From assembly GCA_965153355.1 (NCBI GenBank), contig OZ231127.1, forward strand, positions 55,428,001 to 55,492,000: a DNA stretch of 64,000 nt, in the 5' to 3' direction. This DNA comes from Flaccisagitta enflata. Taxonomy: Eukaryota; Chaetognatha; Sagittoidea; Aphragmophora. The position numbers and the translations under genes are program-made. This document shows positions 9,174 through 21,455 of the stretch, piece after piece (the stretch's first letter is position 1; each line of letters opens with the position of its first letter). The notes under the pieces are model-generated. The model worked only from the letters and a program-made list of their open reading frames with translations. It was not told the origin of the DNA and made no database searches.

Positions 9174-10440
9174 CCGAAACAAATAGACATTTAAAGTCGC
9201 GAACTCGCGGCACAATAGGAGGTTCTGTCAGTCAATCCACGCATTGGTCCATCAATGATGCTCAAGTATTCGTGATTGTGTGTGTTTTTGTGGGGGGAGG
9301 GGGAAAGAGTAGGGGGGTTGTAAGCCCTTGCCCACCTGCCCGCGACGATATTGTAACCCCGCACTACTTGTTTCTAAAGATTATTTGCATGGTCAATGGA
9401 GCCCTTGTTATCAATACGGAAATTGTATTTGTCCAGCAAAGCCAAAGGGCAAAATTAACATGTAAAGCGCAATTGAATGTTTTTTTAGTGTGGTAAAGTG
9501 TTAAATAGAAAAGAAGAAAGACGCTAAGGCTATGAAATGGCTTAAATCAATTGATTCATTGTTAAACAACTTTTCGGACTTTTCGCCTCAAATATCAAAT
9601 ACCCATATGAATCTTAAAAAGTTAGAATACTGATGAGAGGCTAGTATCGTTCTGTATTTACCATTAAAGAATTGTTATTTAGTATTGGAGGATAAAATCT
9701 CTATAAACAAAGATTTGCGCTGCATGAAGGACAAGGTCAAATATTTGTACCACGGTTTTAATGAATCTTGAAATCGCTCCACTAGCAAGAAATCAGTTTG
9801 AGAGGAGACTTAGACAGCTAGAGATAATTTTAGTTTCTAAATGATCGATAGTATTATATTCAAAGAACGGTAGAAGCCCAGTTACGGAATTACATAAAAA
9901 ACACTGCCATTCAGATTTCAGAGGATAAAGTATATGTGTGCTGCCACCAACTAGTGATAAGTACGGTAATGTCTATCACTCTATCTGGAAGACTGGAAGA
10001 CAGATCAGTGTAGAAAAAGAGGAACAGTCATTTGAGATATTTCCTCGTGGGGTTGTGCAAACTGCAAAGAGATGGAAGGATTGAGAGGATTTTATTTCTT
10101 CAGAAATTGAACAGACAGAAGCGATATAGCAGTCGGGAAATGCGTAGAGTTACCTTTGCAGCCTTGAGCAAAGGCTAGACAGCCGTTATGCGTATGGGTT
10201 CCTTTTGTTCCTCGCATTATAGTATGACGCGGAATTGAAAAAGGAGATTTGTCATGTAACGTGGCGAGGAAACACATCACTCTCTTTCACTCTTTTTCAA
10301 TTTCACTCTCATTCCTTTTCCGTCGCTCGAGAGATGTTATCTTGCGAGGTTGGTCGAGAAAATATTTAGGTCATGGTGCCATCCTTATTTCAATCCTCTT
10401 TTTCCTCTATCACTCTATCCACGATTCGACTACGATGCTT
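9174..10440. other. intergenic or intronic, mostly unique
   Basis: About 9200-9370 is a degraded fragment (GTAACCCCGC after a GCCCACC motif) also found near 11340, 27490 and 35640. The rest is AT-rich with no supported gene, RNA or array. Confidence 0.6.
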
Positions 10441-10501
10441 CTTTTCACGCTCTCCGAGTACAAACAAAAAAGCATCGTAGATTGCAGTTTCTCTTCCTCA
10501 C

Positions 10502-11010
10502 GGCTCGTTTAGCCCTTCGTTGAGCCGCGACAACCCGTTTTTGTCCCTCCACCTTCTCTTCATTCCAAGTCCTTGTTTTCATTTTATCCTTTTCCTCCTT
10601 TTCCTCCTTCTCTTCCTCCTCTTCTTCTTCCAATATATGGTCCTCTTCCTCCTCATCGAAGTCTTGGTAACGATCCTCCTTTCTCCTTCCATGGCTCGAC
10701 TTTGACGCGACACCATAAATTCCCTCACCGTTATTCCACCCATCCACCTGCCATTCTTCGTACTCATCCTCCCCTTCCTCTTCCTCCACTTTCCTTGCTT
10801 CTCTCTCCTGATCCACCACCGCCCCCGCACCACGTTCCGGAACGCGGCCCCTCACGCTGCGCACGTGCCTCCCCACGGGGGTCGACAACGTTGACGTCGT
10901 TGACGACGTCGCCTTCGTCGTCTTTATCGTCGTCCTCGTCGTCGTTTTAGAGAGTTTGCTATTGAAATGGGTTGACGTCCCTTCTGAGAGGATTTCAGCT
11001 CGCGATTTCG
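10502..11010 (-). CDS. acidic, low-complexity exon of minus-strand gene 1
   Basis: Starts after tatcctgcag in phase 1 and can end at CGAGCC/gtgagg in phase 0 (169 codons). It begins KSRAEILSEGTSTHFNSKLS, has a Thr/Lys stretch, a basic part (GRHVRSVRGRVPERG), then long Glu-rich runs (EEEEGEDEYEEW; LEEEEEEEKEEKEEK). No domain is recognised; a charged, probably disordered cytoplasmic or nuclear region is inferred. Its phase fits the exon ending at 11602. Earlier donors exist (for example AATAACG/gtgagg), so the 3' limit is uncertain. Confidence 0.45.
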
Positions 11011-11516
11011 CTGCAGGATAAAAATCGGAGAAAAAACGATAAAAAAAGAATCCTCCCGAGATATGGAAAGGAATTTTCCTTTCACGTTTGAATTCCACTC
11101 TTGTTAACTTCAAGAATTTTTTTTTATCTTGTTAAACTTTGACGACTTCATGTCGCTCCATGAAAAGACAGCTCTCTTACAGTTAATGGAAACACCGTGA
11201 ACTTCTCGTTATTTTAAGTCCTTCCGTCGGTCCGTTATGCTAGAGTTGGAGTTATGTTAAAATGCGCATTTTAGCTGTTGTGATTGTATGTGTGTTTGTG
11301 TGTGTGTGGAGGGGTTTAAGGCGTTATGCCCAGCCCACCCGATATTGTAACCCCGCGTTGATAATTAATCTAAATAATCTCAAAATTTGCTTCTTTATCG
11401 TTGTTTGTCTTTTGTCCGTTTTGTCGTTCGATTCCTCTGCCTGTCCATTTGCCTCTCTCAAACCCGGTTTTCTGTCTATCTATTTGCCTGTCTCTCAATC
11501 ACTTTGTCTGTGTAAT

Positions 11517-11518
<2 letters not shown>

Positions 11519-11595
<77 letters not shown>

Positions 11596-11597
11596 TC
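11519..11597 (+). repeat. (CT)n microsatellite
   Basis: About 35 copies. On the minus strand it is a GA tract lying right after the donor at 11601. Confidence 0.95.
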
Positions 11598-11601
11598 TCA
11601 C

Positions 11602-11842
11602 CTTGATACCCTTCGGCATCGATGACCAACGCGTCGCATCGCTTCGAGCGGAAGCTTGTCATTCCCGTTTCCGCTGCTTCCGCTTCCGCTTCTTTTTCCG
11701 CTTCCGCGTCGCCGAATTCCGACAGTTTTCCACTCCAACGGAAATATTTTTTACTATTTTCGTCCTTCTTTCGATTTTTCACTTTTTTCACCCAAACGCA
11801 AGCGGGAAATTGGAATTTTCCCCACGACTCGTCGCCGCCAAT
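11602..11842 (-). CDS. unrecognised exon of minus-strand gene 1
   Basis: 80 codons between a strong acceptor (ctttccatttgtgacag) and a strong donor (TATCAAG/gtgaga); phase 0 to phase 1. It reads IGGDESWGKFQFPACVW, a Lys-rich stretch, YFRWSGKLSEFGD, an Ala/Glu repeat (AEAEKEAEAEAAE) and FRSKRCDALVIDAEGYQ. The family is not recognised. Phase 1 fits the next exon at 11010, and phase 0 fits the upstream exon ending at 20918, so the three could form one transcript. Confidence 0.55.
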
Positions 11843-11921
11843 CTGTCACAAATGGAAAGAGGAAACAGGAATATTCTTCAAGCTTGCGTCTTGGCTGTCG
11901 TATCTGAGTCGGTTTGTGTAA

Positions 11922-12116
11922 AACAAGGTCGCAAACATGACTACCCCAGTCGCGTGCGGGGGGGCAGGGGCAGTGTTAGAGAAGGTCACAAGGGCATTTG
12001 GGCAGGGGTAGTGAGCTCAAAAACAATATAAACGCTGTAAAAATAGAAAAGGACGAACTGAAAGACCGACCGCCGGACCAATAAAGCGGGGCGTATGGTC
12101 GCGTAGCATGTGACCC
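11922..12116 (+). mobile_element. hairpin-tag element, AGTCGCG class
   Basis: AACAAGGTCGCAAACATGAC, tag CCAGTCGCGTGCGGGG, GGGCAGGGGTAGTGAG, ACCGACCGCCGGACC, then GGTCGCGTAGCATGTGACC, a decayed hairpin. Confidence 0.75.
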
Positions 12117-12255
12117 GAATAATGAAGCGACCCTGACCTGAGACAATATCATTGAAATGGTATTCTGGTCAATGGTCTCTCAATCCGCTTACTTGGTAGT
12201 ATCTCCTTTTTGTCCCAGAAAGAAAACATGAGAAAGCATTAGTAATTTCAGTGGA

Positions 12256-12454
12256 AACAAGGCCCACACCTATTAGTCGCGTGCGAGACTTACAGATTGA
12301 CTTAGAATGACTTAGAATAACTTGGTATACCCTAAAATGACTTTTAGAAAGAAATTTGAGAAAAAGAATTAAAGTGTGATGGACCAACAGACTGACCAAC
12401 CGATGGACGGACGGACGGACAAAGCGGGGTGTAGAGTCGCGTGCACGCGACTAA
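12256..12454 (+). mobile_element. hairpin-tag element, GACTTAGAAT subfamily
   Basis: AACAAGGCCCACACC, tag TTAGTCGCGTGCGAGAC, GACTTAGAATGACTTAG units, a GGACGGACGGAC tract, then GTAGAGTCGCGTGCACGCGA with the perfect palindrome AGTCGCGTGCACGCGACT and TAAG. Confidence 0.87.
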
Positions 12455-12826
12455 GAATATCCAGTCCGATCTAGACCGTTATGTCGAGGTCCCGCTGTAT
12501 AGACCAATAGTCATAAAAGATAGGCAACCTCAAGTCAACCCCCCTTGATGATTACAAATTTGACATCGTGGACAGTTCGTACATCAACGTGTGAGATCCG
12601 ACTTGATGAGTTTTGATTGTCCAATGTGAATAAAAAGCATGAAAGTTCATAATGTCCATCGAAGCCTTTCAAACTCAAATCATTCACTGAAAAAAATCTA
12701 AGTCGAAAAATCAAAAGAGAGAAAAAAAAGAGAGAAATATGAAAGCGAAAAAACCCACGTCTCATTCTCTATTTCCCCCTTTCAAGATCAAATCTAATCT
12801 TTAGTTTTCATTCCGCGGTTTGATGA

Positions 12827-12827
<1 letters not shown>

Positions 12828-12922
<95 letters not shown>

Positions 12923-13018
12923 CACACACACAAACACACACAAAGCCGGACAGATAGACAGAGACTGACAGACAGACAAAGAGGGAGACAGAGACAGACA
13001 GACAGATAGACAAAGATT

Positions 13019-13096
<78 letters not shown>

Positions 13097-13172
13097 GCCG
13101 GACAAATAGACAGAGACTTACAGACAGACAAAGAAGGAGACAGAGACAGACACAGATAGATAGACAGAGACT

Positions 13173-13251
<79 letters not shown>
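12828..13251. repeat. compound (GA)n/(CA)n with a duplicated linker
   Basis: GA run (12828-12920), CA run, a linker of about 85 bases rich in GACAGACA/GATAGACA, GA run (13021-13061), CA run, a second version of the linker, GA run (13177-13251). The whole GA-CA-linker unit is repeated once. Confidence 0.9.
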
Positions 13252-14014
13252 TGAGAGAAGATCATAATTCATCTGAAGAATGAAGAATTTTGCCCTCAAA
13301 TTGGTCAGGATAGAACTAAGAGGGAAACGAGGAGAAAAAGAAGGGGGAAAATGAGTCATCTCGTATAGAAGGCAAAGGCATGGAGGCAGAGAGGCATAGA
13401 GACAGAGAGGCATAGGGGGTGGAAGGACGAAATCGAAACTCTCATGAGTCACACTATGACAATCGTGAAAGATTGAAAAAGGCCCGCAATATTACATGTC
13501 AGCAAAGGAAAAATCTTAACCATGGAAATTTCACTTAAAGGTCATTTTCACAGTAAACCGGCCCAGCTGAAATTCATAATGTAACAGGCAAAAAAAAGAA
13601 GTTTTTATTATGCTAATCCTTTTTTTTCATGATAAGAGCTGTTTTAACACATTACCTGGGATTTAATACTTAGCTAATATCCTTCATACTTAAAATTTTG
13701 ATAGGCTATGTAGCAAAAAATAGGCCAAAATCACCCCCTTTTTTATGTCTCACTAATGTCACACTTAAAACCACAATGAAAAAGACATAAAAAAATCATT
13801 GAGCAATTTCTAAAGAAGAACTAAAAATTTTATGATGACCAGTTATTATTTACTATGGAAAAATTTCACTTTTAGTTGATTTGTTTAAAATGATGATTTA
13901 TTTGATTTTGATATACAGTAGTATACTACAGTTTACAATAGTATACTATACTTTAAATGACAATATCTTAGATATTATGGAAGATTTCTTTTTCCCCCTT
14001 TAGTATAGACATTG
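13252..14014. other. AT-rich non-coding stretch
   Basis: Unique AT-rich sequence with no supported gene; short direct repeats of AGTATACTA near 13918-13950. Confidence 0.5.
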
Positions 14015-16415
14015 AGGTGTATCAAAATGGCCTCTAGGCTTCAGATCGTCTCTGCCGCGGTTTTGGGCACGGGGTGGGTGTGGTAGAACACGAAAATACC
14101 CTTGGGGGGCTTCCCAAAGTGGTCCTGTGAGTAGTCCACCACTTGAAAGCTTGAAAAAATGGCCCCAAAATGAGCATAAGCTGGTGGTGACCTGTCAACT
14201 TCAAATTTTTTTTTGCTAGCCTGTTTTTGATGAATAAGCACATTTTTTGGACTCATTGGGGAGCAAAAACATATATGAGGGTAGTGGGGTGAGTGGGTGA
14301 GGGGGGTGCCCCATGGGGTGGGGGCAAGGGGGTCAAATTGACCAAAATTCAGGTCCTGATGGAGGTGGTCGTAAAAAATGACGAAAATTCAAAATATCAA
14401 TTTTTTTGGTCAAATTATGTTGTAACTTGATGGTTTTAGCCAAAAAACCAAATCTAAATCGGAATTTTGGTTGAAAAATGCCAAATTACAGTTGTGGTGG
14501 TTGTTGGTGATTTTGGGGTCTTAACCATTCAACTTTGAAAGCTCATATCTTTTACACTGTTGGGAGAAAATATTTTTGGCTGGTCTCATTCAAAAAAGCA
14601 TAAAAAAATCTTTCAGAATCTCATAAATTTTGTCCAGTTTCATTCAGAAATGGCGCTACAGTGATCTCTCAAAGTACAGTGAAAATTGTGTATTTCAGGT
14701 GTTTGAACAATCTCATTTTGTTGAGCTATTTCTTCCAAGTAAATGGAGATAAAAATCGAAGTATCAAATTTTTTGATCAAATTATGTTGCAACTCAATGA
14801 TAATAGCCAAAAAACCAGAAGTGAATTGGAATTTTGGTGGAAAAATGCCAAATTACAGTTGTGGTGGTTGTTGGTGATTTTGGGGTTATAACCATTCAAC
14901 TTTGAAAGCTTATATCTTTTACACAGTTGGGAGAAAATATTTTTGGCCGGTCTCATTCAAAAAAGCATAAAAAAATCTTTCAGAATCTCATAAATTTTGT
15001 CCAGTTTCCGTCAGAAATGGCGCTACAGTGATCTCTCATAGTACAGTGAAAATTGTCTTTTTGGGTGTTTGACTTTGTCAGGCTTTGTCAAGCTATATGG
15101 ACTAAGTTAGTGGAGATTTAAGTTCACGGTTGGTCTCATTTGAAAGATCTTTCTGAATTCTTTCAGAACCTTGTGAATTTGGTTTAGACTCATTCAGAAA
15201 TGGTGCTACAGTGATATCTCAAAGTACAGTGAAAAGCATTTGTCCATATGTTTGATCCATCCCTTGTTTTGAGGCGCATATCTTTTAAACGATTAGGAGA
15301 AAATATTTTTGGCTAGTCTCATCGAAAAGAGCCTTGAAAAATCTTTCAGAAGCTCATGAATTTGGTCCATTTTCATTCAATAATGGCAATACAGTGATAT
15401 CTCAAAGGTACAGTAAAAGTTGATGTTTTCGCTATTAGACTCATCCCTTTTTGTCCAGCTTTATCTTTTGAGACAGAAAAAATCTGTCGGTGTCATTTGA
15501 CAGAGCATTCAAAAATCTTTCATAAAATCATTGATTTCATCCACAAATGGTGCTGCAGTGACTCTCACGTACAGTGAAAACTGTTTTAGGTCTTCACATC
15601 ATCGCAATATGTTTGGCTCTAACAATATAAATACATTGATACATAAAATTTGGTACCGCCTTAAAATGCCTGAAAAGGATGAAATCAAAAAGGGTCAAAG
15701 AATGACAGACCGACCAATTGACCAACCGATAGGTCTACGGGCAGACAAATAGGTTAAATATCAACACTCTATTAATTACACTGCGGTGAAAAAAGTGTTT
15801 TGGTTGTTGACTGTTTCTTTCATTCTTCTTTACCCTCTCTTCTGGATAAGTTCGAGTAGCCTAGTTAATGGGAATGAAGAAATTTCATCTACTTGTCGTT
15901 TCTCATTTTCCTCCCAACATCTAGCAATGTAAACGGAAAGAAATTTTTTCCCCAAACCCCTAATGACCGGTACGAGTCGATGTAGTATTGCAAGGGCTTT
16001 CATTTGATACCTTGTGACATTAACTTTTTTCTTATTTTATGTCCTTGCGACTGAAAATACGAAAAATTGCCCTATTGGGTGTTTCTGCCTGCTTTTTTGC
16101 GATCACCTCCTCTCTTTTTTTGAGCTAATTGTTGATCAAGATTTGCCAAAAAAGACTAGAAGCACATTTTTTTAATCGGGTAAGAAGGGAAATTGATCAT
16201 TTTCATTGAAAAATGCATTGAAAGGCATTGCCAAAACAAATACTGGGAAAAGGCCCAACTACGAAAAAACGCGTACTTCATTTGTTGAGCATGTTTAATT
16301 TGGTGAAATAAAGAAGAACAGTTAGTGTGTCATTTACGGCAACTAATACCTGTTTAACATATGCTTGCTGTATTTGTCATAAATGTATATTCACTAATTT
16401 TTCTTGACCTTTCAG

Positions 16416-16520
16416 CAAGTTTTCGCGCATAGACTCAGGGCATCTTTCAAGAGACAGAAGTTCTCTTACAATTTCCATGAATCGCCATTCGCTCCAATAG
16501 GAGACGACATGAAAATTTGA
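16416..16520 (+). CDS. possible terminal exon, candidate channel tail
   Basis: 35 codons including TGA after a strong acceptor (tttttcttgacctttcag), phase 0, so it could follow channel exon 5. It reads QVFAHRLRASFKRQKFSYNF, then HESPFAPIGDD near the end: basic then acidic, plausible for a K2P C-terminal tail. Against this, it lies in the centre of the 6-kb inverted-repeat structure and may belong to that. Confidence 0.35.
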   Translation, partial: QVFAHRLRASFKRQKFSYNFHESPFAPIGDDMKI

Positions 16521-16561
16521 TAAATTCTTGCAAGTGGCGACTTTAGCCATGGTAAAAAAGA

Positions 16562-16766
16562 AACAAGGTCATTAGACCTAAGTCGCGTGCATCGGCACTT
16601 TCAAAAAACACTTGACAAACGACTGTTCACTCGTCAAAGTTTCTTTTCATTATTAAGAGGCATAAAAATGCGATAAAAAGCCTTTAAAACAACTTTGTGA
16701 TCGACTTTGTGACGGACCGACGGACCAAAAAGTGGCTTATAGAGTTGCGTAGCACGCGACTAAAAA
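16562..16766 (+). mobile_element. hairpin-tag element, AGTCGCG class
   Basis: AACAAGGTCATTAGACC, tag TAAGTCGCGTGCATCGGC, GACGGACCGACGGACC, then AGAGTTGCGTAGCACGCGAC TAAAAAA. It sits in the middle of the 6-kb structure. Confidence 0.85.
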
Positions 16767-17019
16767 ACGATTAAAGACACGCGCTAATAGTAGAGGATGA
16801 GTTTTGAAAAAAAACTTGCCCCCTGAAGTGTCTAGAGTCATTGAAGGCGCAAATCACTGCTGATCTTGGCGTTCATGGTTTTGTTTGACTGAGGTTGGAT
16901 TTCTCTCGCCGTCGGTGTTAACTATACATCATTATTTTCTTCTTAGGGGCCCCTAAGGGCTCCCAAAAAAGGCCTTGAGGATTTTTTTTTTTTGAAAAAA
17001 AAAGTGGGGTGCAATCGAC

Positions 17020-17310
17020 AGGAAATTGTTTGGTTTGCCTAGATCCCAAATCTTGTATTTTCACTTTTTTTCAAAGAACTTTGCTAATTTTTGTGTCGCG
17101 CGTAAGGGACTTTTTTTGAAAAGTGGTTTTCAAAAGTGGGGTGCAATCAATAGGAAATTGTTTGATTTGCAAAGATCCAAAATCTTGTATTTTCATTTTT
17201 TTTCAAAAAACCTAAAAATTTTTATGTCGCTTGTCAGGGACTAAAAAGAAAAAATCACAAAATATCTTTTTTTGAAAAATGGTGCAATCAATAGGAAATT
17301 GTTCAACTTG
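17020..17310 (+). repeat. three tandem ~125-bp units
   Basis: Units carry GTGGGGTGCAATCRAYAGGA, then AATTGTTTGRTTTGC, TTGTATTTTCA and an A/T-rich end. The third unit is shorter. Confidence 0.75.
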
Positions 17311-17514
17311 CCTAGATAGACAATGAGGATCATATTTCATTTTGTATTTTAAGTATTGATCGTTTTAAGCTGGTTAAGAGCACCTTTCAATTTCTGTTAA
17401 AACCTGAATTTTCTTGAATTGCAATGTTAAGTGATGTATTTCTTTAAAAGTAAAAAAATGGTGACTCAATCTTGTCTTTGATTACTCATGGATCCGTTAT
17501 AAGAGTATTCGTGA

Positions 17515-17646
17515 TTTCTGAGCATAACAGCCCCTGCCCACCCAAAAATTTAGCCCCTGCCCAATGATTGACTGCACCTGCCCCTGAGTGTACTGCCCCT
17601 GCCCACCCACCAGCGACTGCTTATTGGCCGTGTATCTGGCCTTGTT
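17515..17646 (-). mobile_element. hairpin-tag element fragment (tag end)
   Basis: CCCCTGCCCACC repeated several times, then AGCGACTGCTTATTGGCCGT and ATCTGGCCTTGTT. The hairpin end is missing. Confidence 0.6.
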
Positions 17647-18152
17647 TGAATGAGACTGGCCAAAAATATTTTCTCCCAACTGTGTAAAAGATATTTGCTT
17701 TCAAAGTTAAATGGTTAAAACCCCAAAATCACCAACAACCACCTCAACTGTAATTTGGCATTTTTTAACCAAAACTCCAATTCACTTCAGGTTTTTTGGC
17801 TATTATCATTAAGTTGCAACTCATTTGACCAAAAAATTTGATATTTCGATTTTTGTCTCTATTTCCTTTAAAAGAAATAGCTCAGCAAAATGAGATTGTT
17901 CAAACACCTGAATTTTCACTGTACTTTGAGAGATCACTGTAGCGCCATTTCTGTAAGAAACTGGACAAAATTTATGAGATTCTGCAAGATTTTTTTTTGC
18001 TTTTCTGAATGAGACCGGCCAAAAATATTTTCTCCCAACTGTGTGAAAGATATAAGCTTTCAAAGTTGAATGGTTAAAACCCCAAAATCACCAACAACCA
18101 CCACAACTGTAATTTGGCATTTTTCCACCAAAATTCCAATTCACTTCTGGTT

Positions 18153-18608
18153 GGGCAGCGGCCCCGAAGGGGTCGATGACCTATGCTTTCACACATATGG
18201 GGAGTTTTCTCCTTCTTCTCCTTCATGTCCGTACCCGCCCTCCCCCAGCCTCCAGGCCCATATCTCAGCCTGGAGGCCCATATCCCAGCCTCCAGGCCCA
18301 AATCCCAGTCTTGAGGCCCAAATCCCACCCTCAAGGCCTACATCCCAACCCCCAGGCCCAGATTCTACTCTCTAGGGATTTGGGCCTCAAGACTGGGATT
18401 TGGGCCTGGAGGCTGGGATATGGGCCTCCAGGCTGAGATATGGGCCTGGAGGCTGGGGGAAGGAGGAGAAGGAGAAAACTCCCCATATGTGTGAAAGCAT
18501 AGGTCATCAACCCCTTCGGGGCCGCTGCCCTGCTCCCCCCTCAACTTCAACCACAACCTACTTAAGCAGGGCACGGGTACCGCTGACCATCTAACGCTTT
18601 TGCGACTA
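18153..18608. mobile_element. GGGCAGCGG-family fold-back, complete, with empty-site evidence
   Basis: Inserted into one of the ~360-bp units: the flanks CACTTCTGG and TTTTTTGGC are contiguous in sister units. Left GGGCAGCGGCCCCGAAGGGG, TCGATGACCTATGCTTTCAC, a short array (CCAGGCCCATATCCCAGCCT), then the same array inverted, GTGAAAGCATAGGTCAT, CGGGGCCGCTGCCC and the tail CGGGTACCGCTGACCATCTA, ACGCTTTTGCGACTA. Confidence 0.85.
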
Positions 18609-20013
18609 TTTTTTGGCTATTATTATTGAGTTGCAACATGATTTGATCAAAAAATTTGATATTTCGATTTCTATCTCCATTTTCTTGGAAGAAATAGCTC
18701 AACGAAATGAGATTGTTCAAACACCTGAATTACACAATTTTCACTGTACTTTGAGAGATCACTGTAGCGCCATTTCTGTAGGAAACTGGACAAAATTTAT
18801 GAGATTCTGAAAGATTTTTTTGTGCTCTTTTGAATGCAACCAGCCAAAAATATTTTCTTCAAACTGTGTAAAAGATATAAGCTTTCAAAGTTGAATGGTT
18901 ATAACCCCAAAATCACCAACAACCACCACAACTGTAATTTGGCATTTTTCCACCAAAATTCCAATTCACTTCTGGTTTTTTGGCTATTATCATTGAGTTG
19001 CAACATGATTTGATCAAAAAATTTGATATTTCGATTTCTATCTCCATTTTCTTGGAAGAAATAGCTCAACGAAATGAGATTGTTCAAACACCTGAATTAC
19101 ACAATTTTCACTGTACTTTGAGAGATCACTGTAGCGCCATTTCTGAAGGAAACTGGACAAAATTTATGAGATTCTGAAAGATTTTTATGTGCTCTTTTGA
19201 ATGCGACCAGCCAAAAATATTTTCTTCTAACTGTGTAAAAGATATAAGCTTTCAAAGTTGAATGGTTATAACCCCTAAATCACCAACAACCACCACAACT
19301 GTAATTTGGCATTTTTCCACCAAAATTCCAATTCACTTCTGGTTTTTTGGCTATTATCATTGAGTTGCAACATAATTTGATCAAAAAATTTGATATTTCG
19401 ATTTTTATCTCCATTTCCTTCGAAGAAATAGCTCAACAAATGGAGATTGTTTAAACACCTGAAATACACAATTTTCACTGTACTTTGAGAGATCACTGTA
19501 GCGCCATTTTGAAGGAAACTGGACAAAATTTATAAGATTCTGAAAGATTTTTTATGCTTTTTTGAATGAGACCGGCCAAAAATATTTTCTCCCAACAGTG
19601 TAAAATATATAAGCTTTCAAAGTTGAATGGTTAAAACCCCAAAATCACCAACAACCACCACAACTGTAATTTGGCATTTTTCAACCAAAATTCCGATTTA
19701 GATTTGGTTTTTTGGCTAAAACCATCAAGTTACAACATAATTTGACCAAAAAAATTGATATTTTGAATTTTCGTCATTTTTTACAACCACCTCCATCAGG
19801 ACCTGAATTCTGGCCATCTTGACCCCCTTGCCCCCACCCCATGGGTCACCCCTCTCACCCACTCACCCCACTACCCTCTTATATGTTTTTGCTCCCCAAT
19901 GAGTCCAAAAAATGTGCTTATTCGTCAAAAAGTGTTTGTGTTCTACCACACCCACCCCGTGCCCAAAACCGCGGCAGAGACGATCTGAAGCCTAGAGGCC
20001 ATTTTGATACACC

Positions 20014-20465
20014 TATAGACATAACCCAAGTTACATGCAAAATTTCAGACATTATTGTCAATTCTAACTGGAGATATTGATTTTTGAAGAGAGTGACCTA
20101 ATATGTTAACACCCTGTTACACTTATGTTACTCTGAATATGATAAAAATTAACATAGTTGAACCCATTTTAAGTATTTGAATATCTTTTTTTATATGATT
20201 TAAAAGAATATCAAATTTTGAGCATAGGGCTTATATTTCAAGCCATTAGGAGCGACCATTATGAAATAGGACATTTTTATCGATGGTAACGAATCAGTCG
20301 CCTAATTTTCGCCAGTTTAGTTTATTGTGGAAACTGCCTAAAGTGAACAACGCAATTTGATTTATGTGGTAAACAAGGACGGATACACTATCGCCCGAGG
20401 ATCTTTCTGCAAAAACCCTGATGGAAATATGGCAGTATGAGCACAAATAGGGGAAAAAGGTCCTA
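20014..20465. other. AT-rich non-coding stretch
   Basis: No gene seen. A degraded AACAAGGACGGATAC motif occurs at about 20373. Confidence 0.5.
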
Positions 20466-20467
20466 CC

Positions 20468-20612
<145 letters not shown>

Positions 20613-20828
20613 CCACGGCATCTTAAATGGTTGTTTTCACAGTTCTCAACTCGAGCGTGTCGGACCGTCGGACAGGCCGCCAGTCCGCGACTCAAATTGA
20701 GCCGCAGAGTGCAGATGGGTTTTATTAGGAGCAGTTTTTACAAAGAAAATTATATTGAGAGGACAGAGGAAATTAGAATGAGAGAGTCGGACTAGACATA
20801 GGGGTCATGGTGCGAAACAGAGAAAATA

Positions 20829-20831
<3 letters not shown>

Positions 20832-20906
<75 letters not shown>
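20832..20906. repeat. (GA)n microsatellite
   Basis: On the minus strand it is a CT tract lying a few bases after the donor at 20917. Confidence 0.95.
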
Positions 20907-20908
<2 letters not shown>

Positions 20909-20917
20909 TTGAGAAAC

Positions 20918-21094
20918 CCTGCAACTGATTGTTTGCATACGTGGATTACTGGCATCAATGGCGTCATCCAACAAAATGCGTAATTCGTTTACAACGCTGT
21001 AAGCTGTTTCCCGATCCCGACTTTTTCCGGTCCGATGCTCCCTGCCTAACGTTGATTTGATACGGAAAGTGCCTCCGTTTGTGTTGTAAATTCT
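20918..21094 (-). CDS. unrecognised exon of minus-strand gene 1
   Basis: 59 codons with strongly coding-like composition: RIYNTNGGTFRIKST, a basic stretch (GREHRTGKSRDRE), then TAYSVVNELRILLDDAIDAS and NPRMQTISCR, an amphipathic-looking helix. The family is not recognised. The end at GTTGCAGG/gtttct (phase 0) fits the exon at 11842. The start is less sure: the frame opens after a TAA 12 bases upstream, and the candidate AGs (ggcaaag, ggcaaagag) lack a good pyrimidine tract. Confidence 0.45.
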
Positions 21095-21455
21095 CTTTGC
21101 CGGATTACGTTATCGTAATGTTACTACTGTAGATAATCCGATAATTGGATACAGACATTAAAGATTGATGGGGCTTCCACAAGTAAATATGATATTGAAA
21201 TTTGTAGCTATGTACAATGTCCATAGTTATGACATAGTTTATAGACACAAGAGTTGATAGAGGTAAAAATTACTTGACTAAGGCTTCTTTGGCCTTTGAT
21301 TATTTACTTGGTTACTTTGGTCTTTACTTAATTTACATATTAAGGTCGGAGTAAAAACAGAGAGGTCTGAACTCTATTCAGACTTGACAAACTACAAATA
21401 ACTATCTTGGGTGTCGTTAGATTTCATTTAACGCGGGAATCACGTTTTATTTCAA

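Larger units (their letters stand above)
14015..20014. mobile_element. 6-kb inverted-repeat structure with tandem ~360-bp units in its arms
   Basis: The left edge (AGGTGTATCAAAATGGCCTC) is mirrored at 19995-20014. Similarity continues inward through TTCAGATCGTCTCTGCCGCG and the GGGGTGAGTGGGTGAG region. Both arms then consist of ~360-bp units marked by TTTTGGCTATTATCATTGAG, GTAATTTGGCATTTTTCCAC and GATCACTGTAGCGCCATTTC: about 2.5 to 3 units on the left (14395-15520) and more than 4 on the right (17650-19790). The left arm has an extra ~150 bp near 14090-14240. The centre (15520-17650) is not shared. Confidence 0.85.

Noticed and set aside
18899-19526. Repeated ~65-85 codon frames in the 6-kb structure
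   Set aside because: Shadows of the tandem 360-bp units; no start or splice logic.
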